Source of the DNA: Clostridia bacterium
GTDB lineage: Bacteria > Bacillota > Clostridia > Oscillospirales > CAG-272
Assembly: GCA_017502875.1 (NCBI GenBank)
Contig: JAFVUF010000003.1
Location: 1 to 52,424, forward strand
Direction: 5' to 3'
Length of the DNA: 52,424 bases
Both the position numbers and the translations under genes were made by a program. The notes beneath the pieces were generated by a model. It was not told where the DNA came from, made no database searches, and worked only from the letters and a program-made list of their open reading frames with translations. Positions 10,716 to 21,408 of the stretch are shown piece by piece; the stretch's first letter is position 1; every line of letters starts with the position of its first letter.

Positions 10716-11214
10716 TTCCGTCACCTATTTTTTCAATAAAGGAATCAATAAGCTTCCGATGATCCTCGGTATTAATCTCGCGCTCAAGCATTTTCTCGGT
10801 AAGAGCGCCTGAGACCTCAACGATTTCACGCTTGATGCCGTCAGTCGCCTTGCGGCGCTCAAGCTCAGCCTCGCTCTGCGCTGTACGGACAATACTGTCG
10901 GCGCGCTCCTTTGCCTCGGCAACTATCTTATCGCCGCGATTTTTGGCGTTATCGGTAGCCTCCTGCAAAATAGCGTCAGCCTCGGCGTTAGCCGTAGAAA
11001 GCTTATTTTCCCACTCCTCGCGGCTATCGATAGCCTGCTTCTCCGCTTCCGCAGCCGATGCGTACTGATCATCAATTTCCTTCTGGCGCTGCTCTATCAT
11101 TCTCTTTACAGGCTTGAAAAGAAACTTTTTTACGATGACAAACAAAATCGCAAGATTGGCAAGAGAAATCAATATCTGCCATAGATTGACAGAAATGATG
11201 TCCAACGTTTGCAT
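10708..11214 (-). CDS. atpF: F-type ATP synthase b subunit (peripheral stalk)
   Basis: A 168-residue protein with one N-terminal membrane helix (ILISLANLAILFVIVKKFLF, about 14-33). A long charged coiled coil rich in Glu, Lys and Ala follows and ends in a delta-binding region. Only one b-type gene is present, so the stalk is presumably a homodimer. The gene lies 11 bp after atpE. Confidence 0.93.
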   Translation of the reverse strand: MQTLDIISVNLWQILISLANLAILFVIVKKFLFKPVKRMIEQRQKEIDDQYASAAEAEKQAIDSREEWENKLSTANAEADAILQEATDNAKNRGDKIVAEAKERADSIVRTAQSEAELERRKATDGIKREIVEVSGALTEKMLEREINTEDHRKLIDSFIEKIGDGND

Positions 11215-11225
11215 ATCTTTTCTCC

Positions 11226-12453
<1,228 letters not shown>

Positions 12454-12487
12454 TTTATAATCACCTCCTTAAAAGCCATTCGTTTTT

Positions 12488-12874
12488 TTAGGACTGCTTT
12501 TTATCGAAAAGCGTCCGAAAGCAAATAGCTAATCGCGGGAAAAACACGGGAATAACGACAGTCCACGTGCTAAAGCACGGGAGTACTACTCCGATTATCA
12601 CCACGACGGTTAGAAACAAAAATCTATAAGTTCTTGAAAGCTTCAGGGCGTTCTTCGCGTCCTTCTCCTCTTTTTCGAGGGCGTTCTGAACGCCAAGTCC
12701 CATCAAAAAGAAATTCAGGATAACGGCAGCTCCGCTTAACACGTTACCTAAAATAACCGTATAATCCCATTTATTTATAATGAGAAAAACTCCCTGCATA
12801 AGCATACTCAGGATAAGCACCCATATCGCTATGTATTTCGTTTCCTTTATTACGGCTTCATCAATTTTTTTCAT
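12488..12874 (-). CDS. ATP synthase subunit I-like membrane protein
   Basis: A 128-residue protein with four predicted membrane helices (starting near residues 15, 38, 85 and 105). It is the first gene of the ATP synthase operon. Position, size and topology match AtpI-type proteins, which help assemble the c ring. Sequence conservation in that family is low, so the call rests mainly on context. Confidence 0.7.
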   Translation of the reverse strand: MKKIDEAVIKETKYIAIWVLILSMLMQGVFLIINKWDYTVILGNVLSGAAVILNFFLMGLGVQNALEKEEKDAKNALKLSRTYRFLFLTVVVIIGVVLPCFSTWTVVIPVFFPRLAICFRTLFDKKQS

Positions 12875-12969
12875 TATATTTTCCCCGTTAAAAGCGTAGC
12901 GAAGCCAACATCAAAAAGCTGTAAGCTCACTTTCATTTAATTTAAAATAAAAAAATACTAACGCTCAGT

Positions 12970-12998
12970 ATTATATCATATTCATTAATTTAAGTCAA
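12970..12998 (-). promoter_or_regulatory. Promoter of the ATP synthase operon
   Basis: On the minus strand, TTGACT (12993-12998), 17-bp spacer, TATAAT (12970-12975). The predicted 5' untranslated region before the atpI-like gene is about 90 nt. Confidence 0.88.
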
Positions 12999-13038
12999 TA
13001 GATTTTGCTTTGCAATTTTGTTATCAAAAATTAAATTT

Positions 13039-13551
13039 TCATATTTCAGGTACTATATAGCCTCTACTGTCAAGCGCCCTCTCAATCTTATCGAGTATTT
13101 CCTTTGAGTCGGCGCGAACCGTGTGATAATGATATCCGCCCGTAATATTCATAAGCTCCACAGACTGCCCTGTTCTCACACCCTCAAGAAACTGTCTTAC
13201 GTGAAGCCTTGAAAATATATTGAGCTGCGCCTCTATCCGCCCGTATACCTTGTGCCAGACAAACACGTTAGCAACCGTTCCGCCAAGCTCCACTATCAGC
13301 GTAAGCTCGTCCTCGGTTTGCGCTGAGGTGTGGCGCACCTTGAATACTCTTTCCGCAAGCAGAGATTTCTGAACAATGTATCCGCTGCTCGTTGAAAGTA
13401 TATTGTATCCCGTCGCCTTCAAGACCGTAATATCCTGTACTATTATCTGTCGGGAAACTCCAAAGCGCCTCGCCAGCTCTCCGCCCGTTATAGGCTCTTG
13501 CGTTGATAAAAGCAGACTCGCCATCGCTTTTCTTCTTTCAGCTACCTTCAT
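13039..13551 (-). CDS. niaR: NiaR-type niacin-responsive transcriptional repressor (HTH + 3H domain)
   Basis: A 170-residue protein with an N-terminal winged helix (ITGGELARRFGVSRQIIVQDITVLKATG). A C-terminal 3H domain carries His74, Glu82, His141 and His143. The spacings 74-82 and 74-141 equal those of the metal ligands His79, Glu87, His146 and His148 in Thermotoga NiaR. The family represses NAD-synthesis and niacin-uptake genes when nicotinate is available. Its own promoter contains TGACA repeats that might be an operator. nadD lies elsewhere in the window (29.7 kb). Confidence 0.9.
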   Translation of the reverse strand: MKVAERRKAMASLLLSTQEPITGGELARRFGVSRQIIVQDITVLKATGYNILSTSSGYIVQKSLLAERVFKVRHTSAQTEDELTLIVELGGTVANVFVWHKVYGRIEAQLNIFSRLHVRQFLEGVRTGQSVELMNITGGYHYHTVRADSKEILDKIERALDSRGYIVPEI

Positions 13552-13586
13552 TATACCACCCCTTATTTTGATATTGCTTTGTTTTT

Positions 13587-13615
13587 ATTATAACATCCGC
13601 ATTGTCATCTGTCAA
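13587..13615 (-). promoter_or_regulatory. niaR promoter with a possible autoregulatory site
   Basis: On the minus strand, TTGACA (13610-13615), 17-bp spacer, TATAAT (13587-13592). The -35 box is part of a direct repeat TGACA-GA-TGACA, a candidate site for self-repression; the promoter is clear, the operator is inference. Confidence 0.82.
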
Positions 13616-13673
13616 GTTTGCTGTAAAGCTTTTTTGCCAAAAAAGAAATATCAAAAAAGTTTTTGAAAACCCC

Positions 13674-13702
13674 TTGACAAAGCGTTTTATTTGTGGTATA
13701 CT
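13674..13702 (+). promoter_or_regulatory. Promoter of the infC-rpmI-rplT operon
   Basis: TTGACA (13674-13679), 17-bp spacer, TATACT (13697-13702). Transcription should start near 13709, giving a leader of about 160 nt. Confidence 0.88.
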
Positions 13703-13708
13703 AACCGA

Positions 13709-13856
13709 GTACAAAGAAGCAGAACATCTCCGTTCTCACCTATGAGGCAATCGCGCTTCACGGTCAATAAACAAGTGCCACGGCGCGCCATAGGTGTGTC
13801 GCGTGTAGGTTTGCGGGGAGATTTTCTGAAATCTTTACCGCATTTTTTATTTTGAT
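13709..13856 (+). ncRNA. Structured infC operon leader (probable L20-type autoregulatory leader)
   Basis: A non-coding leader of about 150 nt with a long-range helix, CACCTATG (13737-13744) with CATAGGTG (13789-13796). An intrinsic terminator before the first gene closes the leader. In Bacillus subtilis, ribosomal protein L20 binds the infC leader and promotes termination. Position and terminator fit that mechanism, but the L20-binding motif itself was not verified. Confidence 0.65.
13813..13853 (+). terminator. Attenuator hairpin in the infC leader
   Basis: GCGG (13813-13816) pairs with CCGC (13838-13841) and encloses AGATTT (13819-13824) with AAATCT (13829-13834) around TCTG. ATTTTTTATTTT follows. 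It ends a few bases before the infC ribosome binding site. Confidence 0.8.
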
Positions 13857-13870
13857 GGAGGTGCTTTACT

Positions 13871-14416
13871 ATCAAAACCACTAACGGAAAAGAGCATGTC
13901 ATTAACGAAGATATCGAGTTTGCTCCCAACAAAAACGTCCGTGTAATCGGCGACGACGGCGAGCAGTTCGGCATCATCACCTTTTCGCAGGCTCTCAATA
14001 CCGCGTACGACAGAGGTCTTGACCTCGTGCTTATGTCCGCTCAGGCTGAGCCGCCCGTATGCAAAATCATGGACTACGGTAAATTCCGCTTTGACCGTGA
14101 TAAAAAAGAAAAAGAAGCTCGCAAAAAGCAAAAGGTTATTGAGGTCAAGGAGATTCAGCTCACCTGCTTAATCGACGTCAACGACTTCAACACTAAGGTT
14201 AATCATGCGCGCCGCTTCCTTACGGACGGTAACAAGGTTAAGGTTATGGTAAAGTTCAAGGGACGTCAGATGTCCCGTCAGGATGTTGGAAAAGAGCTTC
14301 TTGAACGTTTCAAGGGTGCGTGCGCGGACCTCGGTTCTCCCGAAAAGGCGCCTATTCTTGAAGGAAGAAATATGATAATGTTTATCGCTCCGGCTAAAAC
14401 AGCCGCGGCAAAATGA
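13871..14416 (+). CDS. infC: Translation initiation factor IF-3, ATC start codon
   Basis: 181 residues. The annotatable ATG at 14027 is internal and would remove the conserved N-terminal domain. In frame upstream lie VINEDIEF and VRVIGDDGEQFGIITFSQAL, and an in-frame TGA at 13853 limits the search. The only well-placed start is ATC at 13871, with GGAGG at 13857-13861 and 9 nt spacing. IF-3 genes are known for AUU/AUC/AUA starts, which IF-3 itself discriminates against. The C-terminal domain (EIQLTCLIDVNDF, VKVMVKFKGRQMSR) is complete. First gene of the rpmI-rplT operon. Confidence 0.93.
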   Translation: MKTTNGKEHVINEDIEFAPNKNVRVIGDDGEQFGIITFSQALNTAYDRGLDLVLMSAQAEPPVCKIMDYGKFRFDRDKKEKEARKKQKVIEVKEIQLTCLIDVNDFNTKVNHARRFLTDGNKVKVMVKFKGRQMSRQDVGKELLERFKGACADLGSPEKAPILEGRNMIMFIAPAKTAAAK

Positions 14417-14430
14417 AAGGAGTTTTAACC

Positions 14431-14628
14431 ATGGGAAAAATCAAAACACACAGCGCTTCCGCTAAGAGATTTAAGGTTACTAAAAGCGGAAAGGTAAAAT
14501 TATCTCACATGAACCGCCGCCACAAGACTGCTCTTAAGAGCTCCAAGCGCATGAGAGGTCTCCGCAAGGCTGGATATCTCAGCGAGTCTATGGCTCCCAA
14601 TATCAAGAGTCTGCTTCCCCGTGTTTAA
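14431..14628 (+). CDS. rpmI: 50S ribosomal protein bL35
   Basis: 65 residues, highly basic, with the family pattern MGKIKTHSASAKRFKVT, then HMNRRHKTALKSSKRMRGLR. The ATG at 14431 is chosen over a TTG/ATG at 14413 because AAAGGAG lies at the right distance and the family begins here. It sits between infC and rplT as in most Firmicutes. Confidence 0.96.
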   Translation: MGKIKTHSASAKRFKVTKSGKVKLSHMNRRHKTALKSSKRMRGLRKAGYLSESMAPNIKSLLPRV

Positions 14629-14662
14629 TTTTGCGGGCATTACTATCTAGGAGGAATTAACA

Positions 14663-15016
14663 ATGGCAAGAGTTAAAGGCGCTATGATGACGCGCAAAAG
14701 AAGAAAAAAGATATTAAAGGCCGCAAAGGGTTACTGGGGCGCAAAGTCCAAGCATTTTAAGATGGCTAAACAGGCCGTTATGAAGAGCGGTAACTACGCT
14801 TTCGCCGGCAGAAAGATGAAGAAGAGAGATTTCCGTAAGCTCTGGATCACCAGAATTTCTGCTGCTACCAAGGCTAACGGCATGAACTATTCTACCTTCA
14901 TCAACGGTCTCAAAAAGGCTGGCATCAACCTCAACCGTAAGATGCTTTCCGAGATCGCTATCGCTGACGCCGCCGCTTTCGCAGACCTCTGCGCTAAGGC
15001 TAAGGCTGCTCTTTAA
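14663..15016 (+). CDS. rplT: 50S ribosomal protein bL20
   Basis: 117 residues, of standard length. [20 protein letters not shown] and [21 protein letters not shown] are family hallmarks. It binds 23S rRNA early in assembly, and in Bacillus it also represses this operon through the leader. TAGGAGG precedes the ATG. Confidence 0.97.
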   Translation: MARVKGAMMTRKRRKKILKAAKGYWGAKSKHFKMAKQAVMKSGNYAFAGRKMKKRDFRKLWITRISAATKANGMNYSTFINGLKKAGINLNRKMLSEIAIADAAAFADLCAKAKAAL

Positions 15017-15032
15017 TCTACATTCGCTTTCA

Positions 15033-15068
15033 AATCAGGCTGAGTAATATTCGCTCAGCCTGATTTTT
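15033..15068 (+). terminator. Intrinsic terminator after rplT
   Basis: AATCAGGCTGAG (15033-15044) pairs with CTCAGCCTGATT (15054-15065), followed by TTTTGG. Confidence 0.9.
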
Positions 15069-15103
15069 GGGTTTATATAACGCTTTAAAAAAAGGTTTAA
15101 GCT

Positions 15104-15904
15104 ATGAATTTTGAAAAAATAACGTCAAGAAACAATCCTGTCATAAAAGATGCCGCTAAGCTTTCCGATAAAAAATACCGCGAAAAATGCGGTCTTTTTG
15201 CATTTGAGGGAAGAAAGCTTTTAACCGAGGCGCTAAGCAGTAACGCGCCGCTTGAAAGGATACTCGTAACGGAAAAGGCGTTACCTTTACTGCCCTTAAA
15301 CGATATTAAATGCAAGATAACCGTGGTAAGCGACGAGGTTTATGAAAAAATTTCCTTCGAAAAATCGCCGGAGGGAATATTCTGTATATCAAAACCTCTT
15401 GACAAATTCCACAATATATATATAATATATAGAAGGGAACATTTTACTGACGGCACTTTTTTCCTGCTCGACGGAATACGCGATCCCGGTAATCTCGGCA
15501 CAATTCTCCGTACCGCCTCCGCCTTTAAATGCGGCGCTGTAATAATGAGCGAGGACTGCGCTGACGTTTACAACAGTAAAACCGTTCGCGCGTCAATGGG
15601 CGCAATTTTCCGCCAGAGGACCGCGCGGGTTAAGGATATGGTCGGAACGGTTAAGGAGCTTATTGCCTCCGGAAAAACCGTCTATTCCGCAGCGCTTGAC
15701 AAAAGCTCCGTTTCGCTTTTCGAGCTAAACGCCGATAAGGATGTTTGCTTTATCGTCGGAAACGAGGGGAATGGAATAAACGCCGAGGTGATAGCCGCTT
15801 CAAGCGGAACGGTGATAATTCCAATGGAAGAAAACACCGAGTCGCTTAACGCCGCGGTGGCTTCTACCGTTCTTCTTTACGAGCAATACCGTCAAAGACC
15901 TTAA
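15104..15904 (+). CDS. TrmH/SpoU-family RNA 2'-O-methyltransferase
   Basis: A 266-residue SPOUT enzyme. The N-terminal substrate-binding domain (about 1-95) starts ITSRNNPVIKDAAKLSDKKYR. The knotted SPOUT domain carries DGIRDPGNLGTILRTA (motif 1), YNSKTVRASMGA (motif 2) and IPMEENTESLNAAVA (motif 3). The family uses SAM to methylate ribose in rRNA or tRNA. The frequent Firmicute neighbours of rplT are such rRNA methyltransferases. The exact target nucleotide cannot be read from sequence. Confidence 0.9.
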   Translation: MNFEKITSRNNPVIKDAAKLSDKKYREKCGLFAFEGRKLLTEALSSNAPLERILVTEKALPLLPLNDIKCKITVVSDEVYEKISFEKSPEGIFCISKPLDKFHNIYIIYRREHFTDGTFFLLDGIRDPGNLGTILRTASAFKCGAVIMSEDCADVYNSKTVRASMGAIFRQRTARVKDMVGTVKELIASGKTVYSAALDKSSVSLFELNADKDVCFIVGNEGNGINAEVIAASSGTVIIPMEENTESLNAAVASTVLLYEQYRQRP

Positions 15905-15930
15905 AAAAACAGAAAGGAACCTTAAACGCT

Positions 15931-17700
15931 ATGTACGATTGCAGATATTGGCTTTGGCTTAGTCTTATATTCGAGCCCGGCTCTGTAAGATGCGACGCGC
16001 TTCTGCACGCCTTCGGAGATAATCCAAAGGCTGTTTACGAGGCTGACAGAAAGGACTACGAGAATATCTGCAAAAATAATTTAAGGCTCGTAAACGCGCT
16101 ATGCGACAAGAGTCTTGACAGAGTATATGAGGTTCTTAGCTTCTGTGAGAAAAACAACGTAGGTATACTGACCAAGGACGACCCGAAATATCCCTCTTCC
16201 CTACTCCGTATACAAGGTCAGCCGCCCGTTCTCTATTACAAGGGTACGGTTCCCGATTTCAGCAACAGACTTACGTTAGCGACGGTAGGAACGAGGAGCG
16301 TTTCCGAATACGGAAGCTCCGCTGCCTACACCATAGCTCACGACTTAGCCGCGGCAGGCGCGATAGTGGTAAGCGGAATGGCGCTCGGCTCCGATACCGC
16401 CGCGCACAGAGGCGCTCTTGACGCCAATGGCACTACCGTGGCGTTTCTCGGCTGCGGCATTGACAGAGTGTATCCAAGGGAAAACGAGGGTCTGATGCAA
16501 GAGATAATAAATAACGGAGCTGTAATGACGGATTATGCTCCGGGCGCAAGACCTGAGGGCAGACATTTCCCGATAAGAAACCGACTTATAAGCGGCGTAA
16601 GCCACGGAGTTCTCGTTATTGAGGCGGCTAAGAAAAGCGGCGCTCTTATAACCGCGGAGCATGCGTTAAAGCAGGGTAAGCTGCTCTACGCTATCCCCGG
16701 AAGAATAGGCGAGCTGGCAAGTGAGGGCACGAATAAGCTTCTTATTTCGGGCGCAAAAACAGTTACCTGCTCAGGTGATATACTCGACGACTTCCGCCAT
16801 CTGTTCAACATAAAAGAAATCCAAAACAGAAGCGGATACACTCAGTACAGAACCTCGCCCGCGGACGACTTCAAGGAGCCTTACAGAACGCCAACCTTTA
16901 ATCCTTACGCTAATCCTACCAGCACCTACGCGAGCAAAACGGATAAGGCGAATATGAATACCAATTTCAGACCGTGTCCGCCTGAGCCTAAAATAGCCGA
17001 GCCGACTCCCGAGCCTGAGCCTATCGTTCTTCACACCAAGGCGCCTTTGCGTCAAAGTCCTATGTATACAGACCTCGGTAAAATGCCGATGCTAGGCAGA
17101 GACGTCAAAAAGGTAAGCGAGCCGAAGCCTGTAATAATTTACAGTGAGTTTGAGGACGAGAAAAGCGCAAAAAGCTATATGTCGCTCAGCGACGAGGAAA
17201 AGGCGGAGCTTGAGGAGATTGATATGCTCGCTCACCGCCCGATACTCCGTTACAGAGATGACCCTATTCCGCCCGGCGGATACACCGTTGAGCTTACACC
17301 GGAAAAGATAGCCCGATTCGAAAGGATATCATACGAGGCTGAGGCGCGGCAAAGCTTAATAAATAAGGAGAATATGCTGAAGCCGCAGCCGGTATTCGAT
17401 TGTGTAACAGACTTTAAGGAGCTGGCAAAGCTCAATGAAAAGGACAAGGAGATACACGCAGAGCGTGAAAAACTCAGAGCAGAGGCAAGAAAAAGAGGTG
17501 TTACCGATTACACAGGCCTTTCAAACGTCGAGATAAGAGTTATAAAGGAGCTTGAGGACGGAAGCAGACTTACCGCCGACAATCTTACAAGAACAGGCAT
17601 ACCGCTTTCAAAGCTTCTCCCTGTGCTTACGGTTCTTGAAATCAAGCACAGAATAATTCAGACTCCCGGCGGATATTATGAAATAAACAAGGATTACTAA
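15931..17700 (+). CDS. dprA: DNA processing protein DprA with a very long linker
   Basis: 589 residues against the usual 280-380. After an N-terminal SAM-like region, the Rossmann domain is intact (GTRSVSEYG, VSGMALGSDTAAHRGAL, TVAFLGCGIDRVYPREN, FPIRNRLISG, SGALITAEHAL) and ends near residue 290. Residues about 295-520 are a Pro/Glu/Lys-rich, low-complexity stretch with no recognised fold. A winged-helix DprA C-terminal domain follows (LSNVEIRVIKELEDGSRLTADNL, GYYEIN). DprA loads RecA on incoming single-stranded DNA. It is followed by topA, a common order. The linker is probably disordered. Confidence 0.9.
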   Translation: MYDCRYWLWLSLIFEPGSVRCDALLHAFGDNPKAVYEADRKDYENICKNNLRLVNALCDKSLDRVYEVLSFCEKNNVGILTKDDPKYPSSLLRIQGQPPVLYYKGTVPDFSNRLTLATVGTRSVSEYGSSAAYTIAHDLAAAGAIVVSGMALGSDTAAHRGALDANGTTVAFLGCGIDRVYPRENEGLMQEIINNGAVMTDYAPGARPEGRHFPIRNRLISGVSHGVLVIEAAKKSGALITAEHALKQGKLLYAIPGRIGELASEGTNKLLISGAKTVTCSGDILDDFRHLFNIKEIQNRSGYTQYRTSPADDFKEPYRTPTFNPYANPTSTYASKTDKANMNTNFRPCPPEPKIAEPTPEPEPIVLHTKAPLRQSPMYTDLGKMPMLGRDVKKVSEPKPVIIYSEFEDEKSAKSYMSLSDEEKAELEEIDMLAHRPILRYRDDPIPPGGYTVELTPEKIARFERISYEAEARQSLINKENMLKPQPVFDCVTDFKELAKLNEKDKEIHAEREKLRAEARKRGVTDYTGLSNVEIRVIKELEDGSRLTADNLTRTGIPLSKLLPVLTVLEIKHRIIQTPGGYYEINKDY

Positions 17701-17804
17701 CAGATTTTGGGGCAAAATATAAAAGCCCTCTTTTCCGTGGGCGAATAAAAGCCTTACGGAGCAATATACAATGTACCGTGAAAACGGTAGAATGGAGATT
17801 TTAA

Positions 17805-20042
17805 ATGGCAAATTTAGTTATAGTTGAGTCGCCCTCAAAGGCGACTACCATAAAAAACTACCTTGGTTCAGGTTATAAGGTAATTGCGTGTCAGGGCCAC
17901 GTCAGAGACCTGCCCAAGAGTACGCTCGGAGTTGACGTAGACAACGACTTCGCTCCGCATTACATTAATATCAGAGGCAAGGGCGACCTTATAGCCACCC
18001 TCAAAAAAGAGGCTAAAACTGCGGGTAAGATTTTTCTCGCAACCGACCCTGACCGTGAGGGTGAAGCTATATCGTGGCACCTCGCCAACGCGCTCGGACT
18101 TCCTATCGAGCAGACCAAGCGCGTATCCTTCAACGAGATAACAAAGCCCGCGGTAAAGGCCGCTATAAAGGCTCCCAGAAATATAGATATTAAGCTTGTT
18201 GATTCTCAGCAGGCAAGACGTATTCTTGACCGTATAGTCGGTTACAAGCTCAGTCCTTTCCTTTGGAAAACCGTCAAAAGCGGTCTTTCGGCAGGAAGAG
18301 TTCAGTCCGTCGCTACAAGAATAATAGTTGAAAGAGAGCAGGAAATAAACAGCTTTGTTCCCGAGGAATATTGGCTTCTCGACGCCGCCTTCAACGAAGG
18401 AAGCGTCAAAGCGAGATATTTCGGTAAAGCGGGCAACGGCGCAAAAACCGAGCTTAAAAACGAGGCTGAGACCATGGCTATCGTAAAAGAGCTTGAGGGT
18501 CTTCCCTTTACCGTCAAAAGCGTAAAGAGAGCTATCCGCCAGAAGAATCCGGCTCCGCCCTTCAACACCTCGTCTATGCAGCAGGAGGCGGCTAAAAAGC
18601 TTGGCTTCCAGTCGCAGTACACTATGCGAATAGCGCAGGAGCTTTACGAGGGTATCAATCTCGGCTCCGAGCACGGCGGTACCCACGGTCTTATCACCTA
18701 TATGCGTACCGACTCCCTCCGTGTTTCCGCGGAGGCGACCTCCGCAACCAAGGACTATATCGCCGAGAAGTACGGAAACGATTACGTTCCCTCTCAGACG
18801 CGAGTCTACAAAACAAGAGATAACGCTCAGGACGCTCACGAGGCTATCCGCCCCGCTGACATAACGCTTGAGCCGGACTCTATTAAGAAATACCTCTCCC
18901 CAGGTCAGTATAAGCTTTACAAGCTGATATGGAGCCGCTTTGTTGCCAGCCAGATGGCAAACGCTCAGTTTGATACGGTAAGCTCCGATATTCAGTCGGG
19001 CGACCACATTTTCCGCGTAAGCGGATACGTTGTCAAATTCAACGGCTTTATGGCTCTTTACGAGACTGACGACGAGGAGGAAAGCGAAAGCAACCGCCTG
19101 CCCGACTTAAAGAAAGGTCAGACGCTTACTCTTGACGAGCTTATCCCCACACAGAAATTCACCGAACCGCCCGCAAGATACAACGAGGCTACTCTTATCA
19201 AGTTCCTTGAAGAAAAGGGTATCGGACGCCCCTCGACCTTCGCGCAGATTATCTCCACGATAATCTCCCGCGGATACGTAAAGCGCGCCGGGCACTCTCT
19301 CGTTCCCACCTCGCTTGGCGAGATAACGACTCAGATAATGCTTGATAACTTCCACGACATCGTTGACTATAAGTTCACCGCTCAGATGGAGGACAGCCTT
19401 GACAGCATAGCTGACGGCGAAAACACTCTTGTTTCCGTACTTAAAGGCTTCTACAAGGGCTTTGCCGAAAACCTCGAAAAAGCCGAAGCGGAGGCAAAAA
19501 ATATGTCCATCGTTATCCCAGAGGAGCAGACCGACATTATCTGCGACAAGTGCGGAAGCGTTATGGTCGTCAAAAACGGCAGATTCGGTAAGTTCGCCGC
19601 TTGTCCGAATTACCCCGAATGTAAGAATACCAAGCCTCTTGATTCCACCGCGAAGCCTGCCGCCGAGCCTGAGGATACAGGTCTTACCTGCGAGAGCTGC
19701 GGCGGAAAGCTCGTTATAAGAAACGGCAGATACGGCTCGTTCTACGCTTGTGAGAATTTCCCGAAGTGTAAGTTCACAAAGCAGATTACCAAGGAAATAG
19801 GAGTTCCCTGCCCTAAGTGCGGCTCAAGCGTGGTCTCCAAGCGCGGAAAGAACAGCTTCGTTTTCTTTAGCTGCGAGAAGTATCCCGAATGCGACTTTTC
19901 TTCATGGGACCAGCCCGCTAAGGAAAAGTGTCCCGTTTGCAACGGAACTCTTATGATTAAGAAGGGTAAGAAGCTTATTTACTGCTTTAACAAGGAAGAA
20001 TGCGGATATTCCGCTCCGTACGAAGTAAATGACGATGAATGA
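17805..20042 (+). CDS. topA: DNA topoisomerase I (type IA)
   Basis: A 745-residue enzyme that relaxes negative supercoils. The Toprim domain starts with [18 protein letters not shown], and [13 protein letters not shown] is its acidic metal site. The active-site tyrosine is Tyr299 in ITYMRTDS. Four C-terminal zinc-finger units follow: CDKCG...CPNYPEC, CESCG...CENFPKC, CPKCG...CEKYPEC, and a degenerate CPVC...CFNKEEC. The last codons overlap the start of trmFO. Confidence 0.97.
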   Translation: MANLVIVESPSKATTIKNYLGSGYKVIACQGHVRDLPKSTLGVDVDNDFAPHYINIRGKGDLIATLKKEAKTAGKIFLATDPDREGEAISWHLANALGLPIEQTKRVSFNEITKPAVKAAIKAPRNIDIKLVDSQQARRILDRIVGYKLSPFLWKTVKSGLSAGRVQSVATRIIVEREQEINSFVPEEYWLLDAAFNEGSVKARYFGKAGNGAKTELKNEAETMAIVKELEGLPFTVKSVKRAIRQKNPAPPFNTSSMQQEAAKKLGFQSQYTMRIAQELYEGINLGSEHGGTHGLITYMRTDSLRVSAEATSATKDYIAEKYGNDYVPSQTRVYKTRDNAQDAHEAIRPADITLEPDSIKKYLSPGQYKLYKLIWSRFVASQMANAQFDTVSSDIQSGDHIFRVSGYVVKFNGFMALYETDDEEESESNRLPDLKKGQTLTLDELIPTQKFTEPPARYNEATLIKFLEEKGIGRPSTFAQIISTIISRGYVKRAGHSLVPTSLGEITTQIMLDNFHDIVDYKFTAQMEDSLDSIADGENTLVSVLKGFYKGFAENLEKAEAEAKNMSIVIPEEQTDIICDKCGSVMVVKNGRFGKFAACPNYPECKNTKPLDSTAKPAAEPEDTGLTCESCGGKLVIRNGRYGSFYACENFPKCKFTKQITKEIGVPCPKCGSSVVSKRGKNSFVFFSCEKYPECDFSSWDQPAKEKCPVCNGTLMIKKGKKLIYCFNKEECGYSAPYEVNDDE

Positions 20043-21366
20043 TAAAAAAGTTACCGTTGTCGGTGCCGGACTTGCCGGCGCTGAGGCGGCGTACCAGATA
20101 GCTAAGCGAGGCGTTTCGGTAACGCTCTACGAGATGAAGCCGAAAAAACGCACTCCAGCGCATTCCTCGGATAAATTCGGAGAGCTGGTATGCTCCAACT
20201 CCCTTCGCTCACTCCAGATAACCAACGCCGCGGGTATGTTAAAGGACGAGCTTCGCAGGCTTGATTCGCTTATTATGGCGGCGGCAGACGCAAGCGCGGT
20301 TCCGGCAGGGGCGGCTTTGGCGGTTAACCGAGAGGAATTTTCGAGCTTTATTACCGATAAAATCAAAAATCACCCTCTGATAACGGTTATCGAGGAGGAG
20401 GTCGAGCGTATTCCAAAGGACTGCGTCTGCGTTATCGCAAGCGGTCCGCTTACCTCTGACGCTCTCGCAAGCGATATTTCCGACTTTTTTGGCGATAAAA
20501 GGCTTTACTTTTTCGACGCGGCGGCTCCGATAGTCGACGCACAGTCGCTTAATTATAATATAGTTTTCGCTCAGTCCCGTTACGACAAGGGAGACGCCGA
20601 TTATCTCAACTGCCCTATGGATAAGGATCAGTACCTTGCCTTTTACGAGGCGCTTATCGGCGCTGAGGAGGCGGCACTTCACGGCTTTGACAGGGAGGAG
20701 CAAAAGGACCTTACCGTATTTGAAGGCTGTATGCCCGTTGAGGTAATGGCTAAAAGAGGCGTTGACACTCTGCGCTTCGGTCCTATGAAGCCGGTTGGTC
20801 TTACCGACCCGAAAACAGGACGCGAGCCTTACGCCTGTGTTCAGCTCCGAGCCGAAAATAAGGAAAAAACAATGTATAACCTCGTAGGCTTCCAGACTCA
20901 CCTTAAAATAGGTGAGCAGAAGCGTGTTTTCGGCATGATTCCCGGTCTTGAAAACGCCGAATTCCTACGCTACGGAGTTATGCACAGAAACACATATATA
21001 AACTCTCCCGGACTTATTCAGCCCACCTACGCCACCGTCGTCCGTCCCGAGCTTTTCTTTGCCGGACAGATGACGGGTGTCGAGGGATATATCGAGAGCG
21101 CGGCCTCCGGCCTGCTCGCGGGAATCAACGCCGCCAAAACGGCGCTTAGCGAGGCTCCGCTTATATTCCCCGAAAGCACCGTTATCGGCTCTATGGCTGC
21201 TTACGTCAGCCGCGGCGGTACGGGAAAATTCCAGCCTATGAACGCTAATTTCGGAATTATCGAACCACTCGGCTTTAAGGTCAAAGGTGGCAAGAGCGCA
21301 CGAAACGAGGCGCTATACCGTAAGGGCATGGAGGCGCTGGATAAATTTATCGGAGAGAATTTATAA
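20035..21366 (+). CDS. trmFO: Methylenetetrahydrofolate-tRNA (uracil-5-)-methyltransferase
   Basis: 443 residues from the ATG at 20035; an ATG two codons earlier (20029) is an equal alternative. It is a folate- and FAD-dependent enzyme that makes m5U54 in the tRNA T loop. The FAD fold is [38 protein letters not shown] and the late [15 protein letters not shown] are TrmFO hallmarks and separate it from MnmG. It overlaps topA by 8 bp, as often seen in Firmicutes. Confidence 0.95.
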   Translation: MNDKKVTVVGAGLAGAEAAYQIAKRGVSVTLYEMKPKKRTPAHSSDKFGELVCSNSLRSLQITNAAGMLKDELRRLDSLIMAAADASAVPAGAALAVNREEFSSFITDKIKNHPLITVIEEEVERIPKDCVCVIASGPLTSDALASDISDFFGDKRLYFFDAAAPIVDAQSLNYNIVFAQSRYDKGDADYLNCPMDKDQYLAFYEALIGAEEAALHGFDREEQKDLTVFEGCMPVEVMAKRGVDTLRFGPMKPVGLTDPKTGREPYACVQLRAENKEKTMYNLVGFQTHLKIGEQKRVFGMIPGLENAEFLRYGVMHRNTYINSPGLIQPTYATVVRPELFFAGQMTGVEGYIESAASGLLAGINAAKTALSEAPLIFPESTVIGSMAAYVSRGGTGKFQPMNANFGIIEPLGFKVKGGKSARNEALYRKGMEALDKFIGENL

Positions 21367-21408
21367 AACCGCTTATAAAAAGCAATATTTTAAGGAATAA
21401 CCGTTAAT

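Noticed and set aside
17868-19007. 379-residue open frame antisense to topA
   Set aside because: It lies wholly inside a certain topA gene, has no family features and its composition mirrors the opposite strand.
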